NCBI GenBank assembly: GCA_028279245.1 | Contig: JANQOE010000101.1 | Span: 1-32,640 of the forward strand | Length of the DNA stretch: 32,640 nucleotides | Origin: Alphaproteobacteria bacterium | GTDB lineage: Bacteria; Pseudomonadota; Alphaproteobacteria; UBA6615 | Direction of reading: 5' to 3' | In this document: in pieces, positions 9,548 to 17,790 of the stretch | Layout: the number at the start of each line of letters is the position of its first letter | Position numbering within the stretch: position 1 is the first letter of the stretch | Notes under the pieces: model-generated | Database searches by the model: none | The model's input: only the letters and a program-made list of their open reading frames with translations | What the model was told of the DNA's origin: nothing | Made by a program: the position numbers and the translations under genes

Positions 9548-10498
9548 TCAAGCGGGCGCCGGGGTCGCCGCCAGCAGGGCGCGGGCCTGCTCGACATCGG
9601 CCCCAATCTGCGCCTTCAGCTCGGCCAGTCCGTTGAACTTCTGCTCCGGCCGCAGGTGCGCCAGCAGCGCCACCCGCAGCCCGCGGCCGTATAGATCGCC
9701 GTCGAAATCGAGCAAATGCACCTCAAGCAGCGTCCGCGTCCCATCGACGGTTGGCCGCGTGCCCAGATTGGCCACCCCGTCCCGCCAACCGCCGTCGCGC
9801 GAGCGGGATTCGGCCGCGCGCACGGCATAGACCCCAGTCGCCGGCATCAAATAGTTCCGCAGCCGTAGATTGGCCGTTGGAAACCCAATGGTCCGGCCTC
9901 GCTTGTCGCCATGCTGCACATGCCCCTCGATCTCCCACCAGCGGCCCAGCGGGCCGGCTGCCGCCTCGGGCTGCCCCTCGCGCAGGTAGCCGCGGATCGT
10001 TGAGGAGGCGTAATCTACACCGGCCGCGTCAGCCACCGGGCCGACCACCTCGACGGCATAGCCCTTCGCCGCCCCAACCCGCCGCAACATCTCCACGTCC
10101 CCGGCCCGCTCCTTGCCGAACCGGAAATCCTCGCCGACGACAACCCCGCCCACCCCCAACTCGTCGCCAAGGATCGTCGATGCAAAGGCTTCGGCCTCGA
10201 CAGCCGCCAATCCGGCGTCGAAACGGCGGACAAACAGCACGTCGACCCCGCAGCCTTCCAGCAATCGCGCCTTCGGGCGAAACGGCGTCAGGCGAAAGTT
10301 GCCATTGGCCCGGCCGAAGAAGGTACGCGGATGAGGTTCGAAGGTCAGGACGCCGAACGGCGCCCCCTTCGCCGCGGCCAAACCCTGTGCTTTGGCGAAT
10401 ACCGCCCGGTGTCCAAGGTGGACACCGTCAAAATTGCCTATGGCGACTGTCGCGCCGCGGCAGTCCGGCGGCACCGACCTGCCTCGAAAAACCCGCAT
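9548..10498 (-). CDS. ribF: Bifunctional riboflavin kinase / FMN adenylyltransferase
   Basis: Makes FMN from riboflavin and ATP, then FAD from FMN and ATP. The 316-residue length is typical. The N-terminal nucleotidyltransferase domain shows GNFDGVHLGH at 21-30 and the SSTIRGYL motif before the domain boundary. The C-terminal riboflavin kinase domain shows GRTIGFPTANL, then NLGTRPTV and LLEVHLLDFDGDLYG. It is the first gene of the minus-strand run leading to ileS and lspA, a common order in Proteobacteria. Confidence 0.97.
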   Translation of the reverse strand: MRVFRGRSVPPDCRGATVAIGNFDGVHLGHRAVFAKAQGLAAAKGAPFGVLTFEPHPRTFFGRANGNFRLTPFRPKARLLEGCGVDVLFVRRFDAGLAAVEAEAFASTILGDELGVGGVVVGEDFRFGKERAGDVEMLRRVGAAKGYAVEVVGPVADAAGVDYASSTIRGYLREGQPEAAAGPLGRWWEIEGHVQHGDKRGRTIGFPTANLRLRNYLMPATGVYAVRAAESRSRDGGWRDGVANLGTRPTVDGTRTLLEVHLLDFDGDLYGRGLRVALLAHLRPEQKFNGLAELKAQIGADVEQARALLAATPAPA

Positions 10499-10540
10499 GA
10501 CAGCGGGATTTAGCGGCCGCCTCCCGGCCTGGCAACAAGC

Positions 10541-11029
10541 TTATTGCGGCGGCGTCCGACTGGGCACGAAAATGCGCGCTTCACCGTCGACCACAACCTT
10601 TTCGCCGACCATGCAAACCGTCTCGAAAGTCGCGCGCCGCCCCTCGAGCGCCTTCAACGTCACCCGTGCCGTAACCGTATCCCCGGCCCGCACCGGCGCC
10701 TTGAAATTCAGCGACTGGCTAAGGTAGACGCAACCCGGGCCCGGCAGCTTCATCCCCAGGACCGTGGAAATAAAGCTGGCCGTCAACATGCCGTGGGCGA
10801 TCCGCCCCTCAAACATGGTGTCGGCGGCAAACTCCTGGTTCAGATGCACTGGGTTGTTGTCACCGGAAATCCCGGCAAACAGGACAATGTCGGTTTCGCT
10901 AACGGTTTTCGCGTAAACCGACGTCATGCCCAGCTCAAGGTCTTCGACATAGTAGCCGTGCAATTCGTCAGGCGTGGCCTGGGTCGCCATATCCGGCTCA
11001 GGCAGCGTTACGGCGATATCGGAAGCCAT
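10541..11029 (-). CDS. MaoC-like (R)-specific enoyl-CoA hydratase (PhaJ type)
   Basis: A 162-residue hot-dog-fold hydratase. Enzymes of this type add water to trans-2-enoyl-CoA to give (R)-3-hydroxyacyl-CoA, often as polyhydroxyalkanoate monomers. The start is the ATG at 11029, preceded by GAAGGA about six bases upstream; an in-frame ATG 15 codons earlier overlaps the TTGC dyads and is less likely. The catalytic pair fits D57 and H62 in SGDNNPVHLN, followed by GRIAHGML. About 25 extra N-terminal residues precede the domain. It is divergent from the alpha/beta hydrolase gene. The substrate cannot be read from sequence; thioesterase-like variants of this fold exist but lack the D-x4-H signature. 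Confidence 0.85.
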   Translation of the reverse strand: MASDIAVTLPEPDMATQATPDELHGYYVEDLELGMTSVYAKTVSETDIVLFAGISGDNNPVHLNQEFAADTMFEGRIAHGMLTASFISTVLGMKLPGPGCVYLSQSLNFKAPVRAGDTVTARVTLKALEGRRATFETVCMVGEKVVVDGEARIFVPSRTPPQ

Positions 11030-11045
11030 CGTATTCCTTCGCTTG

Positions 11046-11074
11046 TTGCAACGCGCAATTTTATTGCAGCGCAA
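11046..11074. promoter_or_regulatory. Paired TTGC/GCAA dyads upstream of the MaoC gene
   Basis: TTGCAACGCGCAA (11046-11058) and TTGCAGCGCAA (11064-11074) lie 17-29 bases upstream of the MaoC start, between it and the divergent hydrolase gene. They match in form the pair upstream of pgi at 2483-2508. The location before a PhaJ-type gene fits a PhaR-like operator; that assignment is inference. Confidence 0.5.
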
Positions 11075-11158
11075 TATAGCTGAGTAAACTGGGTCATCAA
11101 AGCTTCATAGTGTGGGCGAACACGGTTAATTTCACGTTCCACCCGGACAGATATCCCC

Positions 11159-11785
11159 ATGACTCACCCGGAATTGCTGACAAATGGACCGGAAACAGCG
11201 AGAAAAATCATTGTCCTAGCGCATGGTGCCGGGGCGCCGATGGATACGCCCTTTATGACCGCAATGACCGAGGGGCTTGCCGCAGGCGGCGATCTGCGGG
11301 TGGTCCGCTTCGAATTCCCCTATATGGCGCTGCGCCGCACAACAGGAAAGCGCCGCGGGCCGGACCGTCCGGCCGTCCTGCAGCAGACCTGGCATGAGGT
11401 TATTGAGGCCCTTGGCGACCCGTCACGGATCATCGTCGGCGGCAAGTCGATGGGCGGCCGCATCGCCAGCGAAGTCGCCGAGGCAGCCCGAGTCGGCGGC
11501 GTGCTTTGCCTTGGCTACCCGTTCCACCCGCCCGGCCGGCCTGAAAAGCTCCGCACCGCCCACCTGAAGGACCTGACCCGGCCCACCCTGATCCTCCAGG
11601 GCGAGCGGGACACCTTTGGCACGCCGGAAGACGTCGCCGGGTACGATCTCTCGCCCGCCATTCGCGTCGAATGGATCCCCGACGGCGACCACTCCTTCAA
11701 ACCACGCAAAGCCTCGGGGCACACACTGGACTCAAACATGACTCGCGCGATCGAGGCATCTATCCAATTTGCGCAAGCCATCTGA
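11159..11785 (+). CDS. Alpha/beta hydrolase, KANL3/Tex30-like family
   Basis: A 208-residue cytosolic alpha/beta hydrolase with no signal peptide. The catalytic triad fits S97 in GGKSMGGR (nucleophile elbow), D151 in LQGERDTFG and H178 in IPDGDHSFK. The oxyanion-region motif LAHGAGAPMD near 20-29 is the hallmark of the KANL3/Tex30 dienelactone-hydrolase-like group, and YPFHPPGRPEKLR follows the central strand as usual. No substrate can be assigned. It stands alone, divergent from the MaoC gene, with a weak ribosome binding site before the ATG. Confidence 0.85.
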   Translation: MTHPELLTNGPETARKIIVLAHGAGAPMDTPFMTAMTEGLAAGGDLRVVRFEFPYMALRRTTGKRRGPDRPAVLQQTWHEVIEALGDPSRIIVGGKSMGGRIASEVAEAARVGGVLCLGYPFHPPGRPEKLRTAHLKDLTRPTLILQGERDTFGTPEDVAGYDLSPAIRVEWIPDGDHSFKPRKASGHTLDSNMTRAIEASIQFAQAI

Positions 11786-11904
11786 CCGAGTGTTACTGGG
11801 TGGTGCCTCAAACCATCGCCCGCAAGCCCGCCCTCAGTGTCACAGCCAACCCGGTCTTACGCAGCATTTGCGGACTCGGGGCCGGCTGTGATTAGCCAAG
11901 CGCT

Positions 11905-12945
11905 GTGTCCCGCCTGCATGACCATGCCGCCGCGCTGCTGCGCACCCTCCCGCCGGAGACCGCACACAACGTGACGCTTTGGGGCCTAGCGCACGGCCTC
12001 GGCCCCCGCGCGCCGGCGGATCGCTTCGATACGCTCCAGACTCAGCTCTGGGGTCTGCGCTTCCCCAATCCATTCGGGATCGCCGCTGGCTTCGACAAGA
12101 ACGCGGTAGCCGTGAAGGGCGCCCTGAGTCTCGGTATCGGCTTTGTCGAGGTCGGCGGTGTGACACCCCGCGCCCAATCTGGCAACCCGAAGCCACGGCT
12201 GTTTCGGCTGCCCGAAGACGGGGCGCTGATCAACCGCATGGGCTTCAACAATGACGGCGCCGACGTCGTTGCCAAGCGCCTTGAGAACCGAGCGCGCACC
12301 GGCATCGTGGGTGTCAACTTGGCGGCGAATGTGGACAGCGGCGACCCGGTCACGGACTTCGTCACGTTAGCCGAGACCTTTGCCCCGTGCGCCGATTTCC
12401 TGACCGCCGACATCTCTTGCCCAAACACAGCAAACGGCCAGGTGTTCCTGGACCCCATCGCACTACGAGAGTTGCTTGCAGCGCTCGCGCGGGCACAAAC
12501 AGGCACACCATTGCTGGTCAAACTCTCCCCTGACATCGAACAACCAAATCTGGCCGAGCTGCTGCAAGTCATCCTGGCCGCCGATGTCGCGGGACTTATC
12601 GTCTGCAACACCACGCGCAGCCGGCCACCAACTCTGGTTGGCCAACACAAAGATGATCGGGGCGGCCTTTCGGGGCGGCCCCTCGCGCCGCTCGCCCGCG
12701 ACATGCTGCGCCATAGCCACGCAGCGACCGAGGGGCGGCTGCCGTTGATCAGCGTCGGTGGCATCGACGGCGTGGACGATGCGTACGACCGTATCCGTGC
12801 CGGCGCCCATTTGCTGCAGCTCTATACCGGCCTCGTCTATCGCGGCCCCAGCCTCATCCCGCGCCTTTGCGAGGGCCTCGCCGCCCGCCTCGCCACCGAC
12901 GGGTTTGCCAGCGTCGATGCAGCCGTCGGCAGCGCCGCGACCTAG
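11905..12945 (+). CDS. pyrD: Dihydroorotate dehydrogenase (quinone), class 2
   Basis: Oxidises dihydroorotate to orotate in de novo pyrimidine synthesis, passing electrons to the quinone pool at the inner membrane. It starts at GTG (11905) with a weak ribosome binding site; the N-terminus (LRTLPPETAHNVTLWGL) matches the membrane-associating helix of class 2 enzymes, which supports this start. The 346 residues include GFDKNAVAVKG, VEVGGVTPRAQSGNPKPRLFRL, NRMGFNN and ISCPNT with catalytic S171, then VKLSPD and the CNTT motif of the FMN site. The stop shares a CTAG palindrome with the stop of the convergent membrane protein gene. Confidence 0.96.
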   Translation: MSRLHDHAAALLRTLPPETAHNVTLWGLAHGLGPRAPADRFDTLQTQLWGLRFPNPFGIAAGFDKNAVAVKGALSLGIGFVEVGGVTPRAQSGNPKPRLFRLPEDGALINRMGFNNDGADVVAKRLENRARTGIVGVNLAANVDSGDPVTDFVTLAETFAPCADFLTADISCPNTANGQVFLDPIALRELLAALARAQTGTPLLVKLSPDIEQPNLAELLQVILAADVAGLIVCNTTRSRPPTLVGQHKDDRGGLSGRPLAPLARDMLRHSHAATEGRLPLISVGGIDGVDDAYDRIRAGAHLLQLYTGLVYRGPSLIPRLCEGLAARLATDGFASVDAAVGSAAT

Positions 12946-13853
12946 TAGGGCGAAGCACTCTCACCGGTGACGAACGCGATGCCGACGGCGACCGCCGCCG
13001 GTATTGTAGCAATCACGGTCAACACGACTGGCTGCATCGCCCGCCGCACCACCGCGCCGCCAAAGCGCGCTCTCGCCGGCACCATGTCCGTCAGAAACAC
13101 CAGCGCCAGCATCGCCATCGCCCAGAGACTCACACCTTCGGTGAACAACACCAGCACGTAGCTGATCGCCAGCAACGCCCCGACACCACCGAACGCGCCG
13201 GTCGCACCGAACCCGAACTTCTGTCCCGTCACTGCCAATGTCAGAAACGCCACCAGCAACACGCCGCCCGTTGCCGCCGCCAATCCGGCCGTAAGTTGCG
13301 CCAGGCTCGCCGACGCTCCAAGCAACGCGACGACCGATAGCCCGATACTCGACACCAACAACTGCACGCCCGGCACCAGGGTCCCACCTCGCTCGCCGGA
13401 ATGCAGCGCCCGCCATAGGATCACCACCGATGCCAGCCATAGCAACACCAGCGACAAGACGACATCGAACGCGATCCCAAACGACAACAGCCGTAGCGCC
13501 ATCCACGACAACGCCAGCAATGGCAACAACAGGATGACGACGCGTTCCCCAGTCACCCGGCGCTGACTACTCGCATCCAGCAACAAGCCGGCGATCAAGC
13601 CAAGCAAGGCGATGAAGAACACCTTCTGCTTCGCCGCGGTCGCCACCGGCGCTGGCAATCCCTCCACCAACACAAACGCCACCAGGAAACCGATACCGGC
13701 GGCCAACATGACAAACCGCCGGCCACGCCGGTCGCCGCCGATCAGCCGCACCAAAACGGCGACGATCAACGCGACGAAAAACGGTACAACAGTGCTTTGT
13801 GTTGCCGGGTTTGTCAGCAGTGCTTGCAGAGTGACGCCCTCACCTGGAACCAC
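12942..13853 (-). CDS. Unrecognised multi-span membrane protein
   Basis: A 303-residue, very hydrophobic protein that I do not recognise. It reads as about nine or ten transmembrane segments spread over the whole length, separated by short Arg-rich loops (for example GGDRRGRRF near 39-47 and SSQRRVTGERV near 95-105), which suggest cytoplasmic loops. No transporter or enzyme motif stands out, and there is no soluble domain. It starts at GTG (13853); later starts are possible. It is convergent with pyrD, overlapping it by four bases (CTAG), and the sugar ABC terminator lies just upstream. Its codon use and GC content resemble the neighbours, so it appears native. Function unknown. Confidence 0.7.
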   Translation of the reverse strand: MVPGEGVTLQALLTNPATQSTVVPFFVALIVAVLVRLIGGDRRGRRFVMLAAGIGFLVAFVLVEGLPAPVATAAKQKVFFIALLGLIAGLLLDASSQRRVTGERVVILLLPLLALSWMALRLLSFGIAFDVVLSLVLLWLASVVILWRALHSGERGGTLVPGVQLLVSSIGLSVVALLGASASLAQLTAGLAAATGGVLLVAFLTLAVTGQKFGFGATGAFGGVGALLAISYVLVLFTEGVSLWAMAMLALVFLTDMVPARARFGGAVVRRAMQPVVLTVIATIPAAVAVGIAFVTGESASPY

Positions 13854-13904
13854 CCCACTTTACGCCGCCAAGACTCATCGCGGCAACGCCACCGACGGCC
13901 ACAA

Positions 13905-13938
13905 GGAAAAAGGGGCAGCACCACTTACGCTGCCCCTT
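13905..13938 (-). terminator. Intrinsic terminator of the sugar ABC operon
   Basis: A perfect 10-bp stem AAGGGGCAGC / GCTGCCCCTT (13910-13919 and 13929-13938) with a 9-base loop. On the minus strand the stem is followed by a T-rich tract (TTTCC). It begins about 20 bases after the binding-protein stop codon, so it ends the gntR-ATPase-permease-binding protein transcript. Confidence 0.9.
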
Positions 13939-13958
13939 CAACAAGATGCGATCGGTTG

Positions 13959-14945
13959 TTACCGGATGCCGCCTTCGATCAGCGGGATCAAATCGCGAAT
14001 GGTATCGGGCGTAATGACGCCGCCACCTGTATCGACCTTCCAACCGGTGAGGCCGTACTTCTTTGACAACACACACTGCACGACCGGCAGGAAGCCCTGC
14101 AGATAGAGCTGTTGGTCGAGTGTGACGGTCACATAACCGTCGAGCAGGCCGTCGATCGTCGCCGGCGCCAAATCGATGCCGCCGACAATCACCTCACCCG
14201 GCTCCTTGCCGGCTTGTTTCAGTGCCTGCGCGGAGATCCCGGTGAGATTCCCATGCTGAGTACCGAACGCCTTGATGTCTGGGTTGGAGTCGAGATAGGC
14301 GACAATCACCGGCACGGCGAGCGACGAGTCGGAGTCGACTTCGGCGCTGATCACCAGTTCGTCGACATCCAGGCCGGAGTCGAGCAGCGCGTCGCGCAAG
14401 CCCTCTGCCGACGCACTGCGCCCTGACGCAAAGTGGCCGTAGACAACCGCCTTGTCGCCGGCGGCCAGATCGCCATGTTCGACCATCTTCTTACCGGTCA
14501 GCCAACCGCCGGCGTAGAGTTCGACCCCGACATAGCCGAAGCCCTTACCGACAAATTGGTCGTAAAGCGGCTCGATCGACGCATTGCCGCTGGTGATCAG
14601 GATGCCCTGATCCTTGGCGTCGGCAACCAGGCCCTCCCACGCATCGAAGCCGGGATGCCCCATGATTTCGATGCAGGCCGGCTGCGCGGCGACCGCTTCA
14701 CGGAACTGGTCGAGCATCGTCTCCGGCTGCCAGCTCGAGTAATGCTCCCGCAGTTCGACCCCGAACGCCTCGGCCGCAGCGCGCGCACCGTTGGTCCGTG
14801 GCAACGTCGCGCCGCCGCCTGGGGCGCCCCCCATCTGGAAGTACATAACAATGCCGTCGCCCAGCTTCTCCTGGGCGGTCGCCGCAGTCGTCATGCCGGC
14901 AACCAAGGCGCCACCGGCCACCGCAATCATCAACGCTTTTTTCAT
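13959..14945 (-). CDS. Periplasmic sugar-binding protein of an ABC importer
   Basis: A 328-residue periplasmic binding protein of the ribose/fructose type (Peripla_BP_4 family). The signal peptide MKKALMIAVAGGALVAGMTTAATA precedes a mature start at QEKLGDG. A strong Shine-Dalgarno (GGGAGGAG) lies before the ATG. Family features include a first-lobe IEIMGHPGFDAWEGL segment, ITSGNASIEPLYDQFVG and a hinge stretch GIDLAPATIDGLLDGYVTVT. It is the last gene of the operon after the permease (33-base gap) and before a terminator. The ligand cannot be read; a monosaccharide or sugar acid is likely given the GntR regulator and the nearby ketodeoxy-sugar kinase and aldolase. Confidence 0.92.
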   Translation of the reverse strand: MKKALMIAVAGGALVAGMTTAATAQEKLGDGIVMYFQMGGAPGGGATLPRTNGARAAAEAFGVELREHYSSWQPETMLDQFREAVAAQPACIEIMGHPGFDAWEGLVADAKDQGILITSGNASIEPLYDQFVGKGFGYVGVELYAGGWLTGKKMVEHGDLAAGDKAVVYGHFASGRSASAEGLRDALLDSGLDVDELVISAEVDSDSSLAVPVIVAYLDSNPDIKAFGTQHGNLTGISAQALKQAGKEPGEVIVGGIDLAPATIDGLLDGYVTVTLDQQLYLQGFLPVVQCVLSKKYGLTGWKVDTGGGVITPDTIRDLIPLIEGGIR

Positions 14946-14978
14946 CGTGTTTTCTCCTCCCGGAAATCGTTGACAACA

Positions 14979-16076
14979 CTATCCCGGCGGCGATGTCGCG
15001 CGCCGGGCCAACAGACCGTCGGACGACGGCCGAATACCGACCAGCCTTTTCATACGGGTCGGATCCTCGATGGACAGATGGAAGATAACCGCGGCCAGGA
15101 ACACGAGGCCAACCACCAACCTTGTCCAAAATCCGCCAAGGCCGCTGCTGATAATCCCCGCTTCGATGCAGCCGACCATGAACGAACCGAAAAACGTGCC
15201 AGGGATATTGCCCTTACCGCCGGTGATCGCGGTCCCGCCGATGAACACGGCGGCCATGACGATCAGCAGGAAGGCGGTGCCCTGGGTCGTATAGAAGTTC
15301 TTATTCTCGAGCGTCACCATCACGCCGGCAACGGCGCCCAGCGCCCCCATCAGCACGAACATCTTGATCTTCTCGCGCTTAACGTTCACGCCGACAACGC
15401 GGGCCACATTCTCATTATCGCCGATGAACATGAGATGTTCGCCGAACTTGTGCCGATTCAATAGGAACCATATCGCAACGGCCGCCAGCAGTGCCCAGAT
15501 CACCTGGACCGGCACGATGCCGATCCGCCCCGTCAACGCCGCATGCACGGTGTATTCGTCGATACCGCGCAAGCTGTATTGCTGCCCGCCACCAATGATG
15601 ATCGACAGGCCTTCGAACACGAACAGCGTCGCCAATGTTGCGATGATCGACGGGATACCGACCATCGTCACCAGCAGCCCATTGAGGAAACCGATCGCCA
15701 TGCCGACCCCGACCGCCAGCACCAGGAACAGCCAGGGCAAAAGGTTGGTGACACCTTCGCTGCCGACAAACCCGTCAGCATCCGTATCCAACGGAAACGC
15801 GATGAACTTGTTGGTCATCGCGAACACGATGCCGGACATTTTGACCACGGACGGAAACGACAAATCGATCTCGCCGGCGGCAATAACCAAAGTCAGACCA
15901 AGCCCGATGATCAACGGCGGCGGCACGGTCGCGAAGAAGGACATATAGACCCGCACACCCAGAAAACTGCGCGGCGCGGTAATCATGAAGATGCCGATAA
16001 TCAGCATCAGCGCCAGCAGGACCGGCAACCCCTCGATCCGCTCGAACACCGTCCGATGCGACTTGATCTCAGCCAT
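14979..16076 (-). CDS. Sugar ABC transporter permease (RbsC/FrcC type)
   Basis: A 365-residue inner-membrane permease of the BPD_transp_2 family with about ten hydrophobic segments. The family marker LVIAAGEIDLSFPSVV is present near 60-77, and the cytoplasmic loop FIGDNENVARVVGVNVKR near 245-265 is the usual ATPase-coupling region of this family. About 40 hydrophilic residues at the N-terminus precede the first span. Its start overlaps the ATPase stop by eight bases, indicating translational coupling. It likely dimerises and works with the single-domain ATPase upstream and the binding protein downstream. Confidence 0.94.
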   Translation of the reverse strand: MAEIKSHRTVFERIEGLPVLLALMLIIGIFMITAPRSFLGVRVYMSFFATVPPPLIIGLGLTLVIAAGEIDLSFPSVVKMSGIVFAMTNKFIAFPLDTDADGFVGSEGVTNLLPWLFLVLAVGVGMAIGFLNGLLVTMVGIPSIIATLATLFVFEGLSIIIGGGQQYSLRGIDEYTVHAALTGRIGIVPVQVIWALLAAVAIWFLLNRHKFGEHLMFIGDNENVARVVGVNVKREKIKMFVLMGALGAVAGVMVTLENKNFYTTQGTAFLLIVMAAVFIGGTAITGGKGNIPGTFFGSFMVGCIEAGIISSGLGGFWTRLVVGLVFLAAVIFHLSIEDPTRMKRLVGIRPSSDGLLARRATSPPG

Positions 16077-16884
16077 CCGCGTGTTGGTCCCGTTTGTCGT
16101 GCAAGTCGATCAGATACTGGGTCAATTCAGCCAACGACAGTTCACCGCGCGCAATCTCCGCCACCACGCGTCCGCGGTCGAGGATCACCAGCCGATCCGC
16201 CACCTCGTACACATGGGCCAAATTGTGTTCGATATAGATGCAGGCCCGCCCCGATTCTTTGATTGAGCGCACAAAGTCCAGCACCTTCCGCACTTCCTTG
16301 ACCGCCAACGCCACAGTCGGCTCATCCAGCACGATCAGGTCGGCATCGAAATACATGGCCCGGCCGATGGAGATGCCTTGCCGTTCCCCGCCGGACAAAT
16401 CGCTGACCCTTGAGTCTACCGTGATGCCGGCACCGCGGAAGCCGATCGCGTTCAGCAGGATATCCTGCGCGATCTCCTTCTGCTTCTTGACGTCGATGAA
16501 GCCGAACCGGTTGGTGATCTGGCGACCGACGAAAAAGTTACGCCACAGCGGCTGCATCTCGCAAAGCGAGCTTTCCTGATAGACCGTCTCGAACCGCAAC
16601 TCGTGGGCGCGCCGTACCGAATAACCGGACCAGTCGATCTTTTCGTCGCGCACATACATGTCGCCGGCGGTCGGTTTCTGCACGCCGGTTAGAATCTTGA
16701 TCAGGGTCGATTTGCCGGCGCCGTTATCGCCAAGCAGTCCAACGATCTCGTTGCGGCCAACCGCGAAGTTAATCTCCGACAGGGCCCGCACCGCGCCATA
16801 GTGCATGGAGACGTCGGCCATTCGCACGACATGTTCATAAGTCCTATCAGCAACGGCGCCGCCTCGGAGCTGCACCTCACTCAT
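16069..16884 (-). CDS. Sugar ABC transporter ATP-binding protein, single domain (FrcA type)
   Basis: A 271-residue ABC ATPase. Walker A is GDNGAGKST (52-60), the signature is LSGGERQG near residue 165, Walker B is LIVLDEP, and the H-loop sits in CIYIEHN. It carries one nucleotide-binding domain, unlike the duplicated RbsA/XylG proteins, and so resembles FrcA-type sugar importers and would act as a homodimer. The first 21 residues are extra; an alternative start is the Met at residue 22. It follows the GntR gene by about 45 bases on the same strand and overlaps the permease. Confidence 0.93.
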   Translation of the reverse strand: MSEVQLRGGAVADRTYEHVVRMADVSMHYGAVRALSEINFAVGRNEIVGLLGDNGAGKSTLIKILTGVQKPTAGDMYVRDEKIDWSGYSVRRAHELRFETVYQESSLCEMQPLWRNFFVGRQITNRFGFIDVKKQKEIAQDILLNAIGFRGAGITVDSRVSDLSGGERQGISIGRAMYFDADLIVLDEPTVALAVKEVRKVLDFVRSIKESGRACIYIEHNLAHVYEVADRLVILDRGRVVAEIARGELSLAELTQYLIDLHDKRDQHADG

Positions 16885-16929
16885 TGGCGGCCGACAACCA
16901 CCGGCAGGCGATACACCATAATCCCCCGA

Positions 16930-17664
16930 TCATTCTGGCTGTTCCTTGTGCTTCGCGAGAAACAAGCGAACATCTTCCATCGCGCCATCCAGCAACCGCT
17001 CCATGGCAGTTTTGGCAGCTTCCGGATCTTGCGCAGCGATGGCGTCCAAAACCGGTCGATGCGTCACCTGGCCGTTTAGGCGCGCGTAGGGTGACGCGTT
17101 GGAAATCTTCATGCTCGTCACCAGCGCGCTCTCGATCAGCGCGCCCATCGAGATCAACAACTCGTTATGGGTTGCCGTCAGTATCGCCCGGTGAAAGCGG
17201 AGGTCCGGTCCGGTAATCGCCGCCGGATCGTCACCGCCAGCCGCCATTTCATCGTAGGCCGCACGCATGTCGGCCAACTCCTCGGCCGTGCGGCGGCTGG
17301 CGGCATGGGTCGCCGCCACCGGTTCGATCATCCGGCGCACTTCGAACAGGTCTTCGACGATCGTCTCGGTCGGCAGAGCTTCCAAGCGCCATCCCAGCAC
17401 ATCGCGGTCGAGCATGTTCCATTGGTCGCGATTCAAGACCCGCGTTCCGGTCTTGGGCCGCGATTCGACCAACCCCTTCGCGGCGAGCAACTTCATACCT
17501 TCGCGCAATGACGTTCGGCTGACATTGAGTTCGGTGCCGAGCACCGCTTCGCTCGGCAACAGCGCGCCGGGAGCAAGATGCCCGCCCAGGATGCGCAGCC
17601 CAATTTCGTGGGCCACCTGCCCATGCAGACTCCGCCGCGGAAATCGGCCGGCGCCGAAGGCCAT
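16930..17664 (-). CDS. FadR-family GntR transcriptional regulator
   Basis: A 244-residue DNA-binding regulator. The start is the ATG at 17664, preceded by GGGAGG at five bases; the open frame continues 14 codons further but without a site. An N-terminal winged helix-turn-helix (roughly 10-76) shows LPSEAVLGTELNVSRTSLREGMKLLAAKGLVESRPKTGTRV, typical of GntR. The C-terminal all-helical FCD domain includes EVRRMIEP and DLRFHRAI, with the His/Asp residues that bind metal and organic-acid ligands in this family. It is the first gene of the sugar ABC operon, so it probably controls that operon and itself in response to a sugar acid or related metabolite. Confidence 0.92.
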   Translation of the reverse strand: MAFGAGRFPRRSLHGQVAHEIGLRILGGHLAPGALLPSEAVLGTELNVSRTSLREGMKLLAAKGLVESRPKTGTRVLNRDQWNMLDRDVLGWRLEALPTETIVEDLFEVRRMIEPVAATHAASRRTAEELADMRAAYDEMAAGGDDPAAITGPDLRFHRAILTATHNELLISMGALIESALVTSMKISNASPYARLNGQVTHRPVLDAIAAQDPEAAKTAMERLLDGAMEDVRLFLAKHKEQPE

Positions 17665-17710
17665 GATCCTCCCGTTGTCGCTGGGGTTACATCCCCTTGC
17701 GAGCAAAGAT

Positions 17711-17721
17711 CATACGATATG
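17711..17721. promoter_or_regulatory. Candidate operator upstream of the GntR gene
   Basis: CATACGATATG is an 11-bp dyad (CATA, three bases, TATG) 47 bases upstream of the regulator's ATG, in the only intergenic gap before the operon. Autoregulation by FadR-type GntR proteins through short dyads is common. The site is short, so this is tentative. Confidence 0.35.
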
Positions 17722-17790
17722 GGTTTTGCGGTTCAAGGCCAAACGGGCGCACCAGTGGTTGGGCCCGTCGCTTCGTGGAGGGGAGGGCGC

